In this document: piece by piece, positions 44,400 to 53,075 of the stretch | How the letters are laid out: each line of letters opens with the position of its first letter | How positions within the stretch are numbered: the first letter of the stretch is position 1 | DNA from: Sphingobacterium corticibacterium | GTDB taxonomy: Bacteria > Bacteroidota > Bacteroidia > Sphingobacteriales > Sphingobacteriaceae | DNA: 64,000 bases | Reading direction: 5' to 3' | NCBI RefSeq assembly: GCF_004208525.1 | Contig: NZ_SGIT01000004.1 | Coordinates: 124,001-188,000, forward strand | Notes under the pieces: generated by a model | Database searches by the model: none | What the model was told of the DNA's origin: nothing | The model's input: the letters and a program-made list of their open reading frames with translations, nothing else | Position numbers and translations under genes: made by a program

Positions 44400-44941
44400 T
44401 ACCCGATATGTTCAATTTTCAACAATTTTTCTTTTAACCATTGCCTTGCTCTGGACAACTGTGATTTGGAGCTGCCTTCGCTGATAGATAGCATTTGTGC
44501 AATCTCTTTGTGTGAGTACCCCTCGACGACGTATAAGTTAAAGACTGTCCGGTAACCGATTGGAAGCTCCGTCACTATAGCTAACAGGTCTTTATATCGC
44601 AGGTTTTCGTCGCTTTCCGCACGACTATCTGCCATAGGATAATCGTGCGTAAGGGGTTCAAAAAAATGCCTTCTCCTGTCTCGGTGTAATTCGATCGCCG
44701 TGTTGACCATAATTTTACGAATCCACCCTTCTAACGAGCCCTTATTGTCAAACAACTGTCCTTTTGTAAATACCTTAATGAATCCTGCTTGGAGGATTTC
44801 CTCCGCTTCCGATTCATGTTGAGCATAACGTAAACACACACTAAACATTCTTCCGGATAATGTTTGATACAATTGAAACTGTGCTTTGCGGTTTCCCGCT
44901 AGACAGGCATTCCATAAGGTATCTAAATTCATGTTATCCAA
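44399..44941 (-). CDS. ECF-type RNA polymerase sigma factor
   Basis: A 180-residue sigma-70-family ECF factor. Region 2 (about 20-90) shows YAQHESEAEEILQAGFIKVF and GSLEGWIRKIMVNTAI; region 4 (about 115-170) shows LPIGYRTVFNLYVVEGYSHK and the helix-turn-helix IAQMLSISEGSSKSQLSRAR. It should redirect RNA polymerase to a small regulon that probably includes its own operon. It lies 64 bases downstream of tsaE and close to porX. Confidence 0.93.
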   Translation of the reverse strand: MDNMNLDTLWNACLAGNRKAQFQLYQTLSGRMFSVCLRYAQHESEAEEILQAGFIKVFTKGQLFDNKGSLEGWIRKIMVNTAIELHRDRRRHFFEPLTHDYPMADSRAESDENLRYKDLLAIVTELPIGYRTVFNLYVVEGYSHKEIAQMLSISEGSSKSQLSRARQWLKEKLLKIEHIG

Positions 44942-45005
44942 TTTCTAGTTTAGTCTTTGTTAAAAAGACGATGGTAATGGCAGAAAGGTTGCACGAAGAA
45001 GAAAA

Positions 45006-45425
45006 TTATTTTACGAGGATGGTTCTGCTGCTGGGAGACACCACCGTTAGGGTTATCCGTCGGGATTTTTCTGGAAGAAGATTGGAGATTTTTTCTGGCC
45101 ACTCCACAAAACAATATGCATCGGTATAAAAATAGTCTTCATATCCCATATCTAACGCTTCTTCTTCATGCTTTAAGCGATAGAAATCAAAATGATATAT
45201 CGGACCATGCGGTGAACTGTATTCATTAACGATGGAGAATGTTGGGCTGCTGGTGCTATCGGGGACCTCTAACACCCTGCAAAATGAGTTGACTAAAGTT
45301 GTTTTGCCCGCACCCATGTCGCCATATAGCAAAAAAATCCTATCGTTTGGGAAATTGGATAGTATTTGCCTGGCGGCAGTATCAAGTTCTTGAAGATTGT
45401 TTACGGTGATGTTCATGGTCGTCAT
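45006..45425 (-). CDS. tsaE: tRNA t6A biosynthesis ATPase TsaE
   Basis: A 139-residue P-loop ATPase of the TsaBDE complex that makes threonylcarbamoyladenosine at tRNA position 37. Walker A is GDMGAGKTTLVNSF, followed by SSPTFSIVNEYSS and the HFDFYRLKHEEEA segment unique to TsaE. Normal length. It follows porX by 9 bases on the minus strand, so they form one transcript; this pairing with porX recurs in Bacteroidota. Confidence 0.94.
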   Translation of the reverse strand: MTTMNITVNNLQELDTAARQILSNFPNDRIFLLYGDMGAGKTTLVNSFCRVLEVPDSTSSPTFSIVNEYSSPHGPIYHFDFYRLKHEEEALDMGYEDYFYTDAYCFVEWPEKISNLLPEKSRRITLTVVSPSSRTILVK

Positions 45426-45434
45426 TCAAAGCTA

Positions 45435-46991
45435 TTATTTAGGTGTATAAACCGCATATGGAATAATCATTTCTTCTAAAGAGATCCCCCCGTGTTGAAA
45501 AGTCTCGATGTAATAATTGACAAAATGATTGTAGTTGTTGGGGTATACAAAAAAGTAGTCATCTTTCGCAAACACAAATGCAGAGCTTACATGAAGCTTG
45601 GGAAGTTGTGCATCATGTGGGTTTTTAATCACAAACACTTCTTTGTTTTTGTAATTCAAATTTCGTCCTTGTTTGTAACGCAAGTTCGTATTTGTGTTTC
45701 GATCTCCAATAATCTTACTAGGTTTCTTTACGCGTATAGTACCATGATCGGTTGTAATGATAATACGTACATTCCGTTGGGAGAGCCACTTGAGGGCATC
45801 GAGTAGTGGAGAGTGCTCAAACCAGGATAATGTTAGCGAGCGATAAGCCCGCTCGTCGTTTGCCAGTTCCCTAATCATGGCTACATCCGTTCGTGCGTGC
45901 GAAAGCATATCGACAAAGTTGTAGACCAAAACGTTTAAATCATTTTGCATAAGGTTATTTAACGATTCAACAATATCTCTACCTTGACTTAATGTCAATA
46001 TTTTATGATAGGAGTGTTTTAAATCACGACGATAGATACGATTGATCTGATCCGCTAAAAATTTATCTTCATGTAAGTTTTTACCGCCCTCCTCATCATC
46101 ATTTTGCCAAAGGTTGGGGAATCTTTTTTCCATTTCCAAAGGCGTTAAGCCACTGAAAATTGCATTTCTGGCATATTGAGTGGCTGTAGGCAAAATGCTA
46201 TAATAGGCATCTTCCTCTTCCAGTCTATAATAGTCTGTAATGATTTCGTTGATGACTTTCCATTGGTCATACCGCAAATTATCAATCAAGAAGAAGAACG
46301 TGGGACGCTCTTTATCGAGCTGGGGAAACACTTTATTCTTAAAAAGTTGATGCGATTGGATTGGTCCCTCTTCCTTGTTTTGTATCCAATTTAGATAATT
46401 CTTTTCTATAAATTTAGAGAAGAGAGTGTTGGCATCTGCTTTTTGCATCGTAAGAATCTCGTGCATGCCTGCATCTTCTAGTTTTTGCAAAGAAAGTTCC
46501 CAGTAAATCAGCTTGCGATAGGCCGCTACCCACTCTTTATAATTGAGATCGTCGTTAATGGTCATCCCCAGATTTCGGAACTCCTGTTGATAAGCCATGG
46601 AGGTTTTTTCACTGACGAGACGTTTATTTTCGGTAAACTTTTTTATGGTGAGGAGGATTTGTTTGGGGTTGACGGGCTTTATCAGATAATCATCAATCTT
46701 GGAACCAATTGCATCTTCCATCAAGTGTTCCTCTTCATTTTTTGTTACCAATACCGTAGGAATGGTTGGATTAATCGTTTTCAATATCGCCAGTGTTTCC
46801 AATCCCGTTTTGCCTGGCATGTTCTCATCGAGAAAGACCAAGTCAAAAGGTTCATTCTGAAAAGCCTCGACCGCGTCGTTACCATTATTAACGGTTTTGA
46901 CCCGATATCCTCTTTCTTCCAATAATAAAATATGTGGCCTCAAAAATTCAATTTCGTCATCAGCCCACAGGATGTATATCTTTTGTATCAT
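45435..46991 (-). CDS. porX: PorX-type response regulator with PglZ phosphodiesterase domain
   Basis: A 518-residue protein, the same length as Porphyromonas PorX. The receiver domain (about 1-120) has phospho-acceptor Asp55 (LVFLDENMPG). A helical linker leads to the PglZ alkaline-phosphatase-like domain (about 205-518) with FFFLIDNLRYDQW, FSGLTPLEME and IITTDHGTIRV carrying metal ligands. Known PorX, activated by PorY, controls type IX secretion genes, partly through the ECF factor SigP. No T9SS structural genes are in the window. Confidence 0.93.
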   Translation of the reverse strand: MIQKIYILWADDEIEFLRPHILLLEERGYRVKTVNNGNDAVEAFQNEPFDLVFLDENMPGKTGLETLAILKTINPTIPTVLVTKNEEEHLMEDAIGSKIDDYLIKPVNPKQILLTIKKFTENKRLVSEKTSMAYQQEFRNLGMTINDDLNYKEWVAAYRKLIYWELSLQKLEDAGMHEILTMQKADANTLFSKFIEKNYLNWIQNKEEGPIQSHQLFKNKVFPQLDKERPTFFFLIDNLRYDQWKVINEIITDYYRLEEEDAYYSILPTATQYARNAIFSGLTPLEMEKRFPNLWQNDDEEGGKNLHEDKFLADQINRIYRRDLKHSYHKILTLSQGRDIVESLNNLMQNDLNVLVYNFVDMLSHARTDVAMIRELANDERAYRSLTLSWFEHSPLLDALKWLSQRNVRIIITTDHGTIRVKKPSKIIGDRNTNTNLRYKQGRNLNYKNKEVFVIKNPHDAQLPKLHVSSAFVFAKDDYFFVYPNNYNHFVNYYIETFQHGGISLEEMIIPYAVYTPK

Positions 46992-47023
46992 TTATTTTTA
47001 ACATTAATTAACTTCATTCTCCT

Positions 47024-47031
47024 TATCTTTG
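47024..47031 (+). promoter_or_regulatory. Bacteroidota -7 box before the HD hydrolase gene
   Basis: TATCTTTG followed by C is a full TAnnTTTG match. Transcription would begin near 47037 and leave a leader of about 150 bases before the TTG start at 47187, unusually long for this window. Confidence 0.55.
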
Positions 47032-47036
47032 CCCTT

Positions 47037-47186
47037 AATTTAGACATCCGAAAGCGCTTAAGCACAACGGAAAAAGAAAGAGGGGTGAGCCTTTGAACTC
47101 GTTGAGGCTACGATGGGGTTCATTGTTTGATAAACACTCGTCCGTATCTCGAAAGTAAAGATAATAATTAACATCATAGCGTAAAG
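47037..47186 (+). other. Possibly structured 150-base leader of the HD gene
   Basis: No start codon or gene is found here. The sequence contains AGCGCTTAAGC-like inverted bases near 47052 and a potential stem AGCCT/AGGCT (about 47098-47118) in a G-rich stretch. I recognise no riboswitch family. It may be a regulatory leader or simply untranslated DNA. Confidence 0.3.
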
Positions 47187-48452
47187 TTGAATAAGAAAAA
47201 GATAATTAACGACCCTGTCTACGGATTTGTCACTATTCCGTCAGCTTTCATTTTTGACCTTATTCAACATCCCTATCTCCAGCGCTTGCGTTTCATCAAG
47301 CAAGTAAGCATGACACATTTGGTGTATCCAGGCGCGCTTCACACGCGTTTCCAACACGTTGTCGGCGCCATGCATCTCATGTCGTTAGCCATGGATACGC
47401 TTCGTCATAAAAATGTACCCATCAGCTCCAAAGAAGAAGAGGCCGTGCTGATTGCGATATTGTTGCACGATATTGGTCACGGGCCTTTTTCGCATTCGTT
47501 AGAACATACGCTTATTGAAGGGGTATCGCATGAAATGCTTTCCTCATTGTTGATGGACAAACTGAATCACGAGTTCGCTGGCAGGCTGTCCTTAGCGATT
47601 ACTATTTTTAACGATCAGTATCCCCGAAAGTTTTTTCATCAATTAGTTTCCAGTCAACTGGATATGGATCGTATGGATTATCTCAACCGCGATAGTTTTT
47701 TTACAGGCGTATCCGAGGGGGTTATTTCCTTTGATCGCATCATTACGATGCTCAATGTGGAGCAGGGGGAGCTGGTTGTAGAGGCCAAAGGTATCTATTC
47801 TGTCGAAAAATTCTTGATTGCTCGCCGCCTGATGTATTGGCAGGTTTATTTACATAAGACTGTTATCAGTGCCGAACAAATACTCATTAAGATTCTGTAT
47901 CGCGCTAAAGAGTTGGCGGTACAAGGAAAAAATTTATTTGCTACACGGGCGTTGAACCATTTTTTGAAAAATAAAATTAACCATCATAATTTCTTGGAAG
48001 ATCCCGGGCATTTAGAATGGTTTACGCGACTAGATGATACCGATATCCTGTCTGCCTTGAAAGAATGGGTACATGAAGAAGATAAAATTCTAAGTACGCT
48101 TTGTCGGAAATTGATGAATAGAGATCTGCTGCGTACAGAACTTAGAAATACGCCTTTTTTGGAAACGGAAGTAGCTTTGGTACGGGAAAAAGTAAAAACT
48201 CATTTTGATTTGGAAGACCACGAAATTGATTACTTCGTGTATACACAAGTCATCCAGAACAGTGCCTATGATATACAACACAATAATATTAAAATTATCA
48301 ATAACAGAGGTTATGTTCAGGATATTACAGAAGCCTCTGATGTTTCTAATTTAGAAGCTTTAGCAAAGCGGGTGGTTAAGTTTGCCATTTCCTATCCTAA
48401 GGAAATTGGGCATCCATTGGACGGAGGTAATAATTTCTCAAAAAATAATTAA
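47187..48452 (+). CDS. HD-domain phosphohydrolase (dGTPase-like family)
   Basis: A 421-residue HD hydrolase of the YdhJ/SAMHD1-like group. Metal ligands are seen in TRFQHVVGAMHL, LLHDIGHGPFSHSLEHT and the distal Asp in SQLDMDRMDYLNRD. Members hydrolyse dNTPs or unknown phosphoesters. The only plausible start is TTG 47187 (NKKKIINDPVYGFVTIP follows it, as in homologues). A long leader precedes it. The gene ends 21 bases before lpxD. Confidence 0.9.
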   Translation: MNKKKIINDPVYGFVTIPSAFIFDLIQHPYLQRLRFIKQVSMTHLVYPGALHTRFQHVVGAMHLMSLAMDTLRHKNVPISSKEEEAVLIAILLHDIGHGPFSHSLEHTLIEGVSHEMLSSLLMDKLNHEFAGRLSLAITIFNDQYPRKFFHQLVSSQLDMDRMDYLNRDSFFTGVSEGVISFDRIITMLNVEQGELVVEAKGIYSVEKFLIARRLMYWQVYLHKTVISAEQILIKILYRAKELAVQGKNLFATRALNHFLKNKINHHNFLEDPGHLEWFTRLDDTDILSALKEWVHEEDKILSTLCRKLMNRDLLRTELRNTPFLETEVALVREKVKTHFDLEDHEIDYFVYTQVIQNSAYDIQHNNIKIINNRGYVQDITEASDVSNLEALAKRVVKFAISYPKEIGHPLDGGNNFSKNN

Positions 48453-48461
48453 GAAAAAGTA

Positions 48462-48469
48462 TACATTTG
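48462..48469 (+). promoter_or_regulatory. Bacteroidota -7 box (TACATTTG) for the lipid A operon
   Basis: TACATTTG matches TAnnTTTG and ends 4 bases before the lpxD ATG at 48474. The lipid A genes may thus be transcribed from a nearly leaderless promoter as well as by read-through. Confidence 0.55.
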
Positions 48470-48473
48470 TAAG

Positions 48474-49517
48474 ATGCAATTTACTGCAAATCAAATAGCA
48501 ACATTATTAAACGGATACGTTGAAGGCGACCCCGATGTTCTTGTAAATCAATTGGCTAAGATTGAAGAAGGCGAACAGGGGGCATTGGCTTTCCTATCAA
48601 ATCCAAAATACGAGCATTTCCTTTATGAAACGAAAGCGTCTGCTGTTATCGTTAATCAGGACTTGCAGTTAACGAAGCCTGTTAACGTTAGTTTAATTCG
48701 CGTAAAAGATGCGTACTCCGCTTTTTCAGAGCTTTTGCGTATTTACGATCAATTACGTAACGAGCGGAGCGGAATCGAAGAACCTTCTTTCATTCACGAG
48801 TCGGCAAGTGTTGGACAAGATCTATATGTAGGTGCGTTTTCTTATATCGGACGGGATGTTGTCATTGGTAATCAGGTGAAGATCTATCCGCAAGTTTATA
48901 TTGGGGACGGTGTTACCATTGGGAATAAAACCGTGATTTATCCAGGTGTTCGGATCTATCGTGATAGTAAAATCGGCGATAATGTCATCCTTCATAGTGG
49001 GGTGATCGTCGGAAGTGATGGATTCGGTTTTGCACCACAGAAAGATGGTACCTATAATAAAGTGCCGCAGATCGGAAATGTAATCATCGAAGACGATGTC
49101 GAAGTAGGGGCAAATACGGTGATCGATCGGGCTACACTAGGTTCTACCACTATTCGCAAAGGCGTAAAACTGGATAATTTGATACAGATAGCGCATAATG
49201 TAGAAATCGGTGCGAATACGGTTGCTGCGGCGCAAACAGGCATATCCGGAAGCACGAAGATCGGTGAGAATGTCATCTTAGGTGGACAAGTAGGTGTAGT
49301 CGGTCATATTCAAGTAGCGACGGGATCACAAATTCAAGCACAATCGGGTGTTAATAGATCGATAGACCAGAAAAATAAGAAATGGGGTGGTACTCCCGCC
49401 ATGCCCTATAATAGTAATTTGCGTTCGCAAGTAATTTATAGTAAACTGCCTGCGCTAGAGCGACGTGTCGCTGAACTCGAAGCTCGTCTTAAAGAACTTT
49501 ATAACGAAAATCGATAA
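48474..49517 (+). CDS. lpxD: UDP-3-O-acylglucosamine N-acyltransferase LpxD
   Basis: A 347-residue trimeric acyltransferase for the third step of lipid A synthesis. A short N-terminal uridine-binding domain (about 1-100) precedes a left-handed beta-helix of hexapeptide repeats (about 105-310), with the catalytic His in IQIAHNVEIG. A C-terminal helix (LERRVAELEARLKEL) packs the trimer. First of the run lpxD, lpxC/fabZ, lpxA. Confidence 0.96.
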   Translation: MQFTANQIATLLNGYVEGDPDVLVNQLAKIEEGEQGALAFLSNPKYEHFLYETKASAVIVNQDLQLTKPVNVSLIRVKDAYSAFSELLRIYDQLRNERSGIEEPSFIHESASVGQDLYVGAFSYIGRDVVIGNQVKIYPQVYIGDGVTIGNKTVIYPGVRIYRDSKIGDNVILHSGVIVGSDGFGFAPQKDGTYNKVPQIGNVIIEDDVEVGANTVIDRATLGSTTIRKGVKLDNLIQIAHNVEIGANTVAAAQTGISGSTKIGENVILGGQVGVVGHIQVATGSQIQAQSGVNRSIDQKNKKWGGTPAMPYNSNLRSQVIYSKLPALERRVAELEARLKELYNENR

Positions 49518-49531
49518 ATTTCCTAAATAGA

Positions 49532-50938
49532 ATGCTAGATATGAATGTAAAACAGAGGACGATACAATCTGAAATATCGATTTCAGGCATCGGATTGCAC
49601 ACGGGCAAAGCTGTGAACATGACGATTAAACCTGCACCGGAATTTCATTGGTATAAATTTAAAAGGGTGGATTTAGATGGGGGACCTGTCGTGGCTGTAG
49701 ATGCAGATAATGTCTCCGATACATCGCGTGGGACGACCATTTCTCAAAATGGTGCATCAATCAGCACCATCGAGCATCTGATGGCCGCGTTGGTTGGACT
49801 TCAGATTGATAACGTTCTCATCGAAATAGATGGTCCGGAAGTTCCTATTTTAGATGGAAGTTCCCGTATTTTTGTCGAAAAATTAGTAGAAGCTGGCTTC
49901 ATAGATCAGGAAGCTGATCGCGACTATTACGAAATTCAAGACAACATTGTTTATGTAGAGAAAGATCGTAAAGTAGAGATTATAGCCATGCCGTTGGATG
50001 GCTATCGTCTGACTTGTATGATTGATTTTAATTCGCCAGTGCTTGGGAGTCAACATGCCTCTATCAGTAATATAACGGAGTTTAAAGGGGAAATTTCCAG
50101 TTCGAGGACATTCTGTTTCTTACACGAACTAGAAAGTTTGGTCAATCACAACTTAATCAAAGGAGGCGATTTATCCAATGCCATTGTTATTGTCGATAAA
50201 GAGGTAAGCAAAGAAGAGTTGGATAAATTATCTGGGCTATTTAACAAAACGGTGGAGGTAGCTAGTGAGGGGATTTTGGATAATATCCAATTGCGTTATC
50301 AAAATGAGCCTGCACGCCACAAATTGTTGGATATGATCGGTGACTTGGCGCTAGTGGGACGTCCGTTAAAGGGACATATTATGGCTGCCCGTCCAGGGCA
50401 TGCAGCCAATGCTGCTTTTGCGAAGAAAATAAAAGCGCAAATGAAGAAGGATAAAAATCGTAAAAATTTAAAAGTTTACGATCCTAATATGACGCCAGTC
50501 TACGATACGGTGCAAATCATGAAAATATTACCGCACCGTCAACCCATGTTGATGGTCGATAAAATTTTGGAACTGTCGGAAACACATGTGGTGGGATTAA
50601 AAAACGTCACCATGAATGAGGATATTTTCATGGGGCATTTCCCCGAAGCACCCGTGTTTCCTGGTGTATTGCAGATCGAAGCTATGGCACAAACAGGGGG
50701 TATTTTAGTTTTAAATACGGTTCCTGATCCAGAAAATTGGCTTACATTGTTCCTAAAAATAGAAAATGCACGTTTTAAGAATCAAGTGACTCCTGGAGAT
50801 ACAATTATTTTCAGTTGTGAGTTGCTCGAACCGATTCGTCGCGGAATTGCCAGAATGAAGGGGGTCGGCATGGTAGGCGATAAGGTAGTAAGTGAAGCGG
50901 AGCTTATGGCTCAAATTGTAAAAGTAAAAGGTAATTAG
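49532..50938 (+). CDS. lpxC/fabZ: LpxC-FabZ fusion (UDP-3-O-acyl-GlcNAc deacetylase / 3-hydroxyacyl-ACP dehydratase)
   Basis: A 468-residue bifunctional protein, usual in Bacteroidota. LpxC (about 1-310) removes the acetyl group in lipid A synthesis; zinc ligands lie in STIEHLMAALVGLQ and HKLLDMIGDLALVG, with GHIMAARPGHAANAA after. FabZ (about 320-468) dehydrates 3-hydroxyacyl-ACP in fatty acid synthesis, with ILPHRQPMLMVDKI and MGHFPEAPVFPGVLQIEAMA carrying the active His and Glu. The fusion balances lipid A and phospholipid use of the same acyl-ACP pool. Confidence 0.97.
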   Translation: MLDMNVKQRTIQSEISISGIGLHTGKAVNMTIKPAPEFHWYKFKRVDLDGGPVVAVDADNVSDTSRGTTISQNGASISTIEHLMAALVGLQIDNVLIEIDGPEVPILDGSSRIFVEKLVEAGFIDQEADRDYYEIQDNIVYVEKDRKVEIIAMPLDGYRLTCMIDFNSPVLGSQHASISNITEFKGEISSSRTFCFLHELESLVNHNLIKGGDLSNAIVIVDKEVSKEELDKLSGLFNKTVEVASEGILDNIQLRYQNEPARHKLLDMIGDLALVGRPLKGHIMAARPGHAANAAFAKKIKAQMKKDKNRKNLKVYDPNMTPVYDTVQIMKILPHRQPMLMVDKILELSETHVVGLKNVTMNEDIFMGHFPEAPVFPGVLQIEAMAQTGGILVLNTVPDPENWLTLFLKIENARFKNQVTPGDTIIFSCELLEPIRRGIARMKGVGMVGDKVVSEAELMAQIVKVKGN

Positions 50939-50939
50939 C

Positions 50940-51737
50940 ATGATACAACCGTTATCATATATACATCCGGAAGCTAAAATAGCCCAGAATGTGGTGGTAG
51001 AGCCATTCTCCACTATTCATCGGGATGTAGAAATTGGAGAAGGTACTTGGATTGGATCCAACGTTACTATTATGAATGGTGCCCGTATCGGGAAGAACTG
51101 TCGTATCTTTCCGGGAGCCGTTATTTCGGGCGAACCACAAGATCTAAAGTTTGAAGGAGAGATTACAACGGCCGAGATCGGAGACAACACAACAATTCGA
51201 GAGTGTGTCACCATCAATCGGGGTACAAAAGATCGATACAAGACCGTAATTGGGAAAAATTGCCTTATTCAAGCATATAGTCATATTGCACATGATTGTT
51301 TCGTGGGCGACAACTGTATCTTCTCCAATTCCAGTACACTGGCGGGACATATTACGGTTGGAGACTATGTCGTCCTTGCAGGCATGGTCGCTGTACATCA
51401 ATTCTGTAAAATCGGTTCGCATGCCTTCGTAACGGGAGGAACATTGGTTCGAAAGGATGTACCACCATTTATCAAGGCCGCTAGAGAACCTATTGCTTAT
51501 GCAGGAATTAATTCTGTTGGGTTGCGCCGCAGAGGATTTAGTACGGAAGAAATTACAGAAATCCAAGATATCTACCGTGTATTATTTGTACAACACCGTA
51601 ACTTGACCAAAGCATTGGACTTGGTAGAAGCAGAATTTACGCCGACAGAATTACGTGACGAAATCCTTTCCTTTGTGCGTAATTCCAATCGAGGCGTCAT
51701 TAAAGGTTTTAATCAGGGAAGGTCCTCTACACTTTAA
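50940..51737 (+). CDS. lpxA: UDP-N-acetylglucosamine acyltransferase LpxA
   Basis: A 265-residue hexapeptide-repeat acyltransferase that starts lipid A synthesis. The beta-helix (about 5-190) contains INRGTKDRYKTVIG and the catalytic His in YSHIAHDCFVGDNC; the helical C-terminus includes VGLRRRGFSTEEI. Normal length. It starts 1 base after the LpxC-FabZ stop, so it is co-transcribed with it. Confidence 0.97.
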   Translation: MIQPLSYIHPEAKIAQNVVVEPFSTIHRDVEIGEGTWIGSNVTIMNGARIGKNCRIFPGAVISGEPQDLKFEGEITTAEIGDNTTIRECVTINRGTKDRYKTVIGKNCLIQAYSHIAHDCFVGDNCIFSNSSTLAGHITVGDYVVLAGMVAVHQFCKIGSHAFVTGGTLVRKDVPPFIKAAREPIAYAGINSVGLRRRGFSTEEITEIQDIYRVLFVQHRNLTKALDLVEAEFTPTELRDEILSFVRNSNRGVIKGFNQGRSSTL

Positions 51738-51749
51738 AAAGCGCAATTA

Positions 51750-52373
51750 TTGAGTATAACTTTACAAAATTTAGGCAGACGGTATAATAGAGAGTGGATT
51801 TTTCGTCGGCTAGATTACACTTTTTCACTCGGTAAAAAATACGCTGTACTAGGGTCGAACGGTTCAGGCAAATCTACGCTGTTGAAGGTGCTGTCCGGGA
51901 GTCTTGCGCCGAGTGAAGGAAAAATTGCCTACGAGGATAAAGATATTCAACCCATTCTCCCCGAAGATGTTTTTCAACAATTGACGATAGCAGCGCCTTA
52001 TATGGAGCTGATTGAAGAGTTTACTTTGCGGGAGTTGATTGCATTTCATTTTAAATTTAAATCCTATCTGCCCGGCTTTGATTTAAACGAAGTCGTTCGG
52101 ACATTGCAACTGGAAAAAGCCGTAGACAAAGAAATCCGGTTTTTTTCGTCGGGCATGAAACAGCGGGTGAAGCTCGCGTTGGCTTGTTGCTCATCCAGTA
52201 GCATCGTTTTGCTTGATGAACCTATGAGTAATTTAGATGTTGCAGGAGAGGATTGGTATCTTTCTTTAATAGGACACACGATGCAAGCCAACCGCGTGTT
52301 GATTATAGGCTCCAATCAGCAAAAAGAATATGGCTTTTGTGATGAACAAATAAATATAATGTCTTATAAGTAA
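51750..52373 (+). CDS. Single ABC-type ATPase, TTG start
   Basis: A 207-residue ATP-binding protein. Walker A is GSNGSGKSTLLK, Walker B SIVLLDEPMSNLD, and the signature is degenerate, SSGMKQRVKLALA in place of LSGGQ. No ATG precedes the conserved start, so TTG 51750 is the start codon. It follows lpxA by 12 bases and may be translated with the lipid A genes. No membrane partner is encoded near. Similar solitary ATPases occur in this position in Bacteroidota, with unknown role. Confidence 0.85.
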   Translation: MSITLQNLGRRYNREWIFRRLDYTFSLGKKYAVLGSNGSGKSTLLKVLSGSLAPSEGKIAYEDKDIQPILPEDVFQQLTIAAPYMELIEEFTLRELIAFHFKFKSYLPGFDLNEVVRTLQLEKAVDKEIRFFSSGMKQRVKLALACCSSSSIVLLDEPMSNLDVAGEDWYLSLIGHTMQANRVLIIGSNQQKEYGFCDEQINIMSYK

Positions 52374-52409
52374 CGAAAATTATCACTTTTATAAGAAGCA
52401 GATATTTCG

Positions 52410-52417
52410 TATTTTTG
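52410..52417 (+). promoter_or_regulatory. Bacteroidota -7 box (TATTTTTG) for efp
   Basis: TATTTTTG matches TAnnTTTG, 25 bases before the efp ATG at 52443. A TTTT 19 bases further upstream is a weak -33. Confidence 0.5.
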
Positions 52418-52442
52418 TTATACTAAACTCAAATAGGTTGTT

Positions 52443-53003
52443 ATGTCAAAAGCATCTGAAGTAAAGTCAGGAAATATACTTCGTTTTAATGGAGAACTCG
52501 TTACAGTAGAGGAATATATTCACCGTACCCCCGGAAATTTGCGTGCATTTTATCAAGCTAGGATGCGGAATGTGCGTACCGGTAAGTTAGTGGAATACCG
52601 TTTTAGAACAGACGAAGAGGTAGAGATTGCCCGTGTAGAAACAAACGACTATCAATATTTATACGACGATGCTGACTTCTTCGTCGTTATGGATAATAAT
52701 ACATACGAGCAATTCAATATTCCAAAGGCGCTGTTCGGTGATGCGGCTCGATTCTTGAAAGAAGGTATGAATGTGTTGGTAGCGTTTGAAAGCGAGGAGC
52801 CTATAATGGCGAGCTTACCGGCTTCTGTCGAGTTAGAGATAACGTATACAGAGCCTGCTGTAAAAGGGGACACATCTACGAACGCCTTGAAAAATGCGAC
52901 AGTGGAAACAGGGGTCGAGATTCGTGTGCCGTTGTTTATCAATCAGGGAGATAAGGTGAAAGTAGATACGCGTACAGGAGATTATATCGAGCGCATAAAA
53001 TAA
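52443..53003 (+). CDS. efp: Elongation factor P, Asn at the tip position
   Basis: A 186-residue EF-P of normal three-domain length that rescues ribosomes stalled at polyproline. The domain I loop reads RTPGNLRAF, so residue 32 is Asn where E. coli has the modified Lys34. Arg34 lies two residues later. Domains II and III are intact (EYRFRTDEEVEIARVET; the end GDYIERIK). With Asn at the tip, known Lys modification by EpmA or similar cannot occur, so another residue or no modification must serve. Confidence 0.97.
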   Translation: MSKASEVKSGNILRFNGELVTVEEYIHRTPGNLRAFYQARMRNVRTGKLVEYRFRTDEEVEIARVETNDYQYLYDDADFFVVMDNNTYEQFNIPKALFGDAARFLKEGMNVLVAFESEEPIMASLPASVELEITYTEPAVKGDTSTNALKNATVETGVEIRVPLFINQGDKVKVDTRTGDYIERIK

Positions 53004-53075
53004 AAATATAAGGTTTAGGTTGATTATGCGGTCTTGTTAGCCTCTCTGGCGCAAGGCCGTTTTTTATAATCGCGC

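Noticed and set aside
51017..51566. Minus-strand frames over lpxA
   Set aside because: They are shadows of a well-recognised coding region and have no domain of their own.
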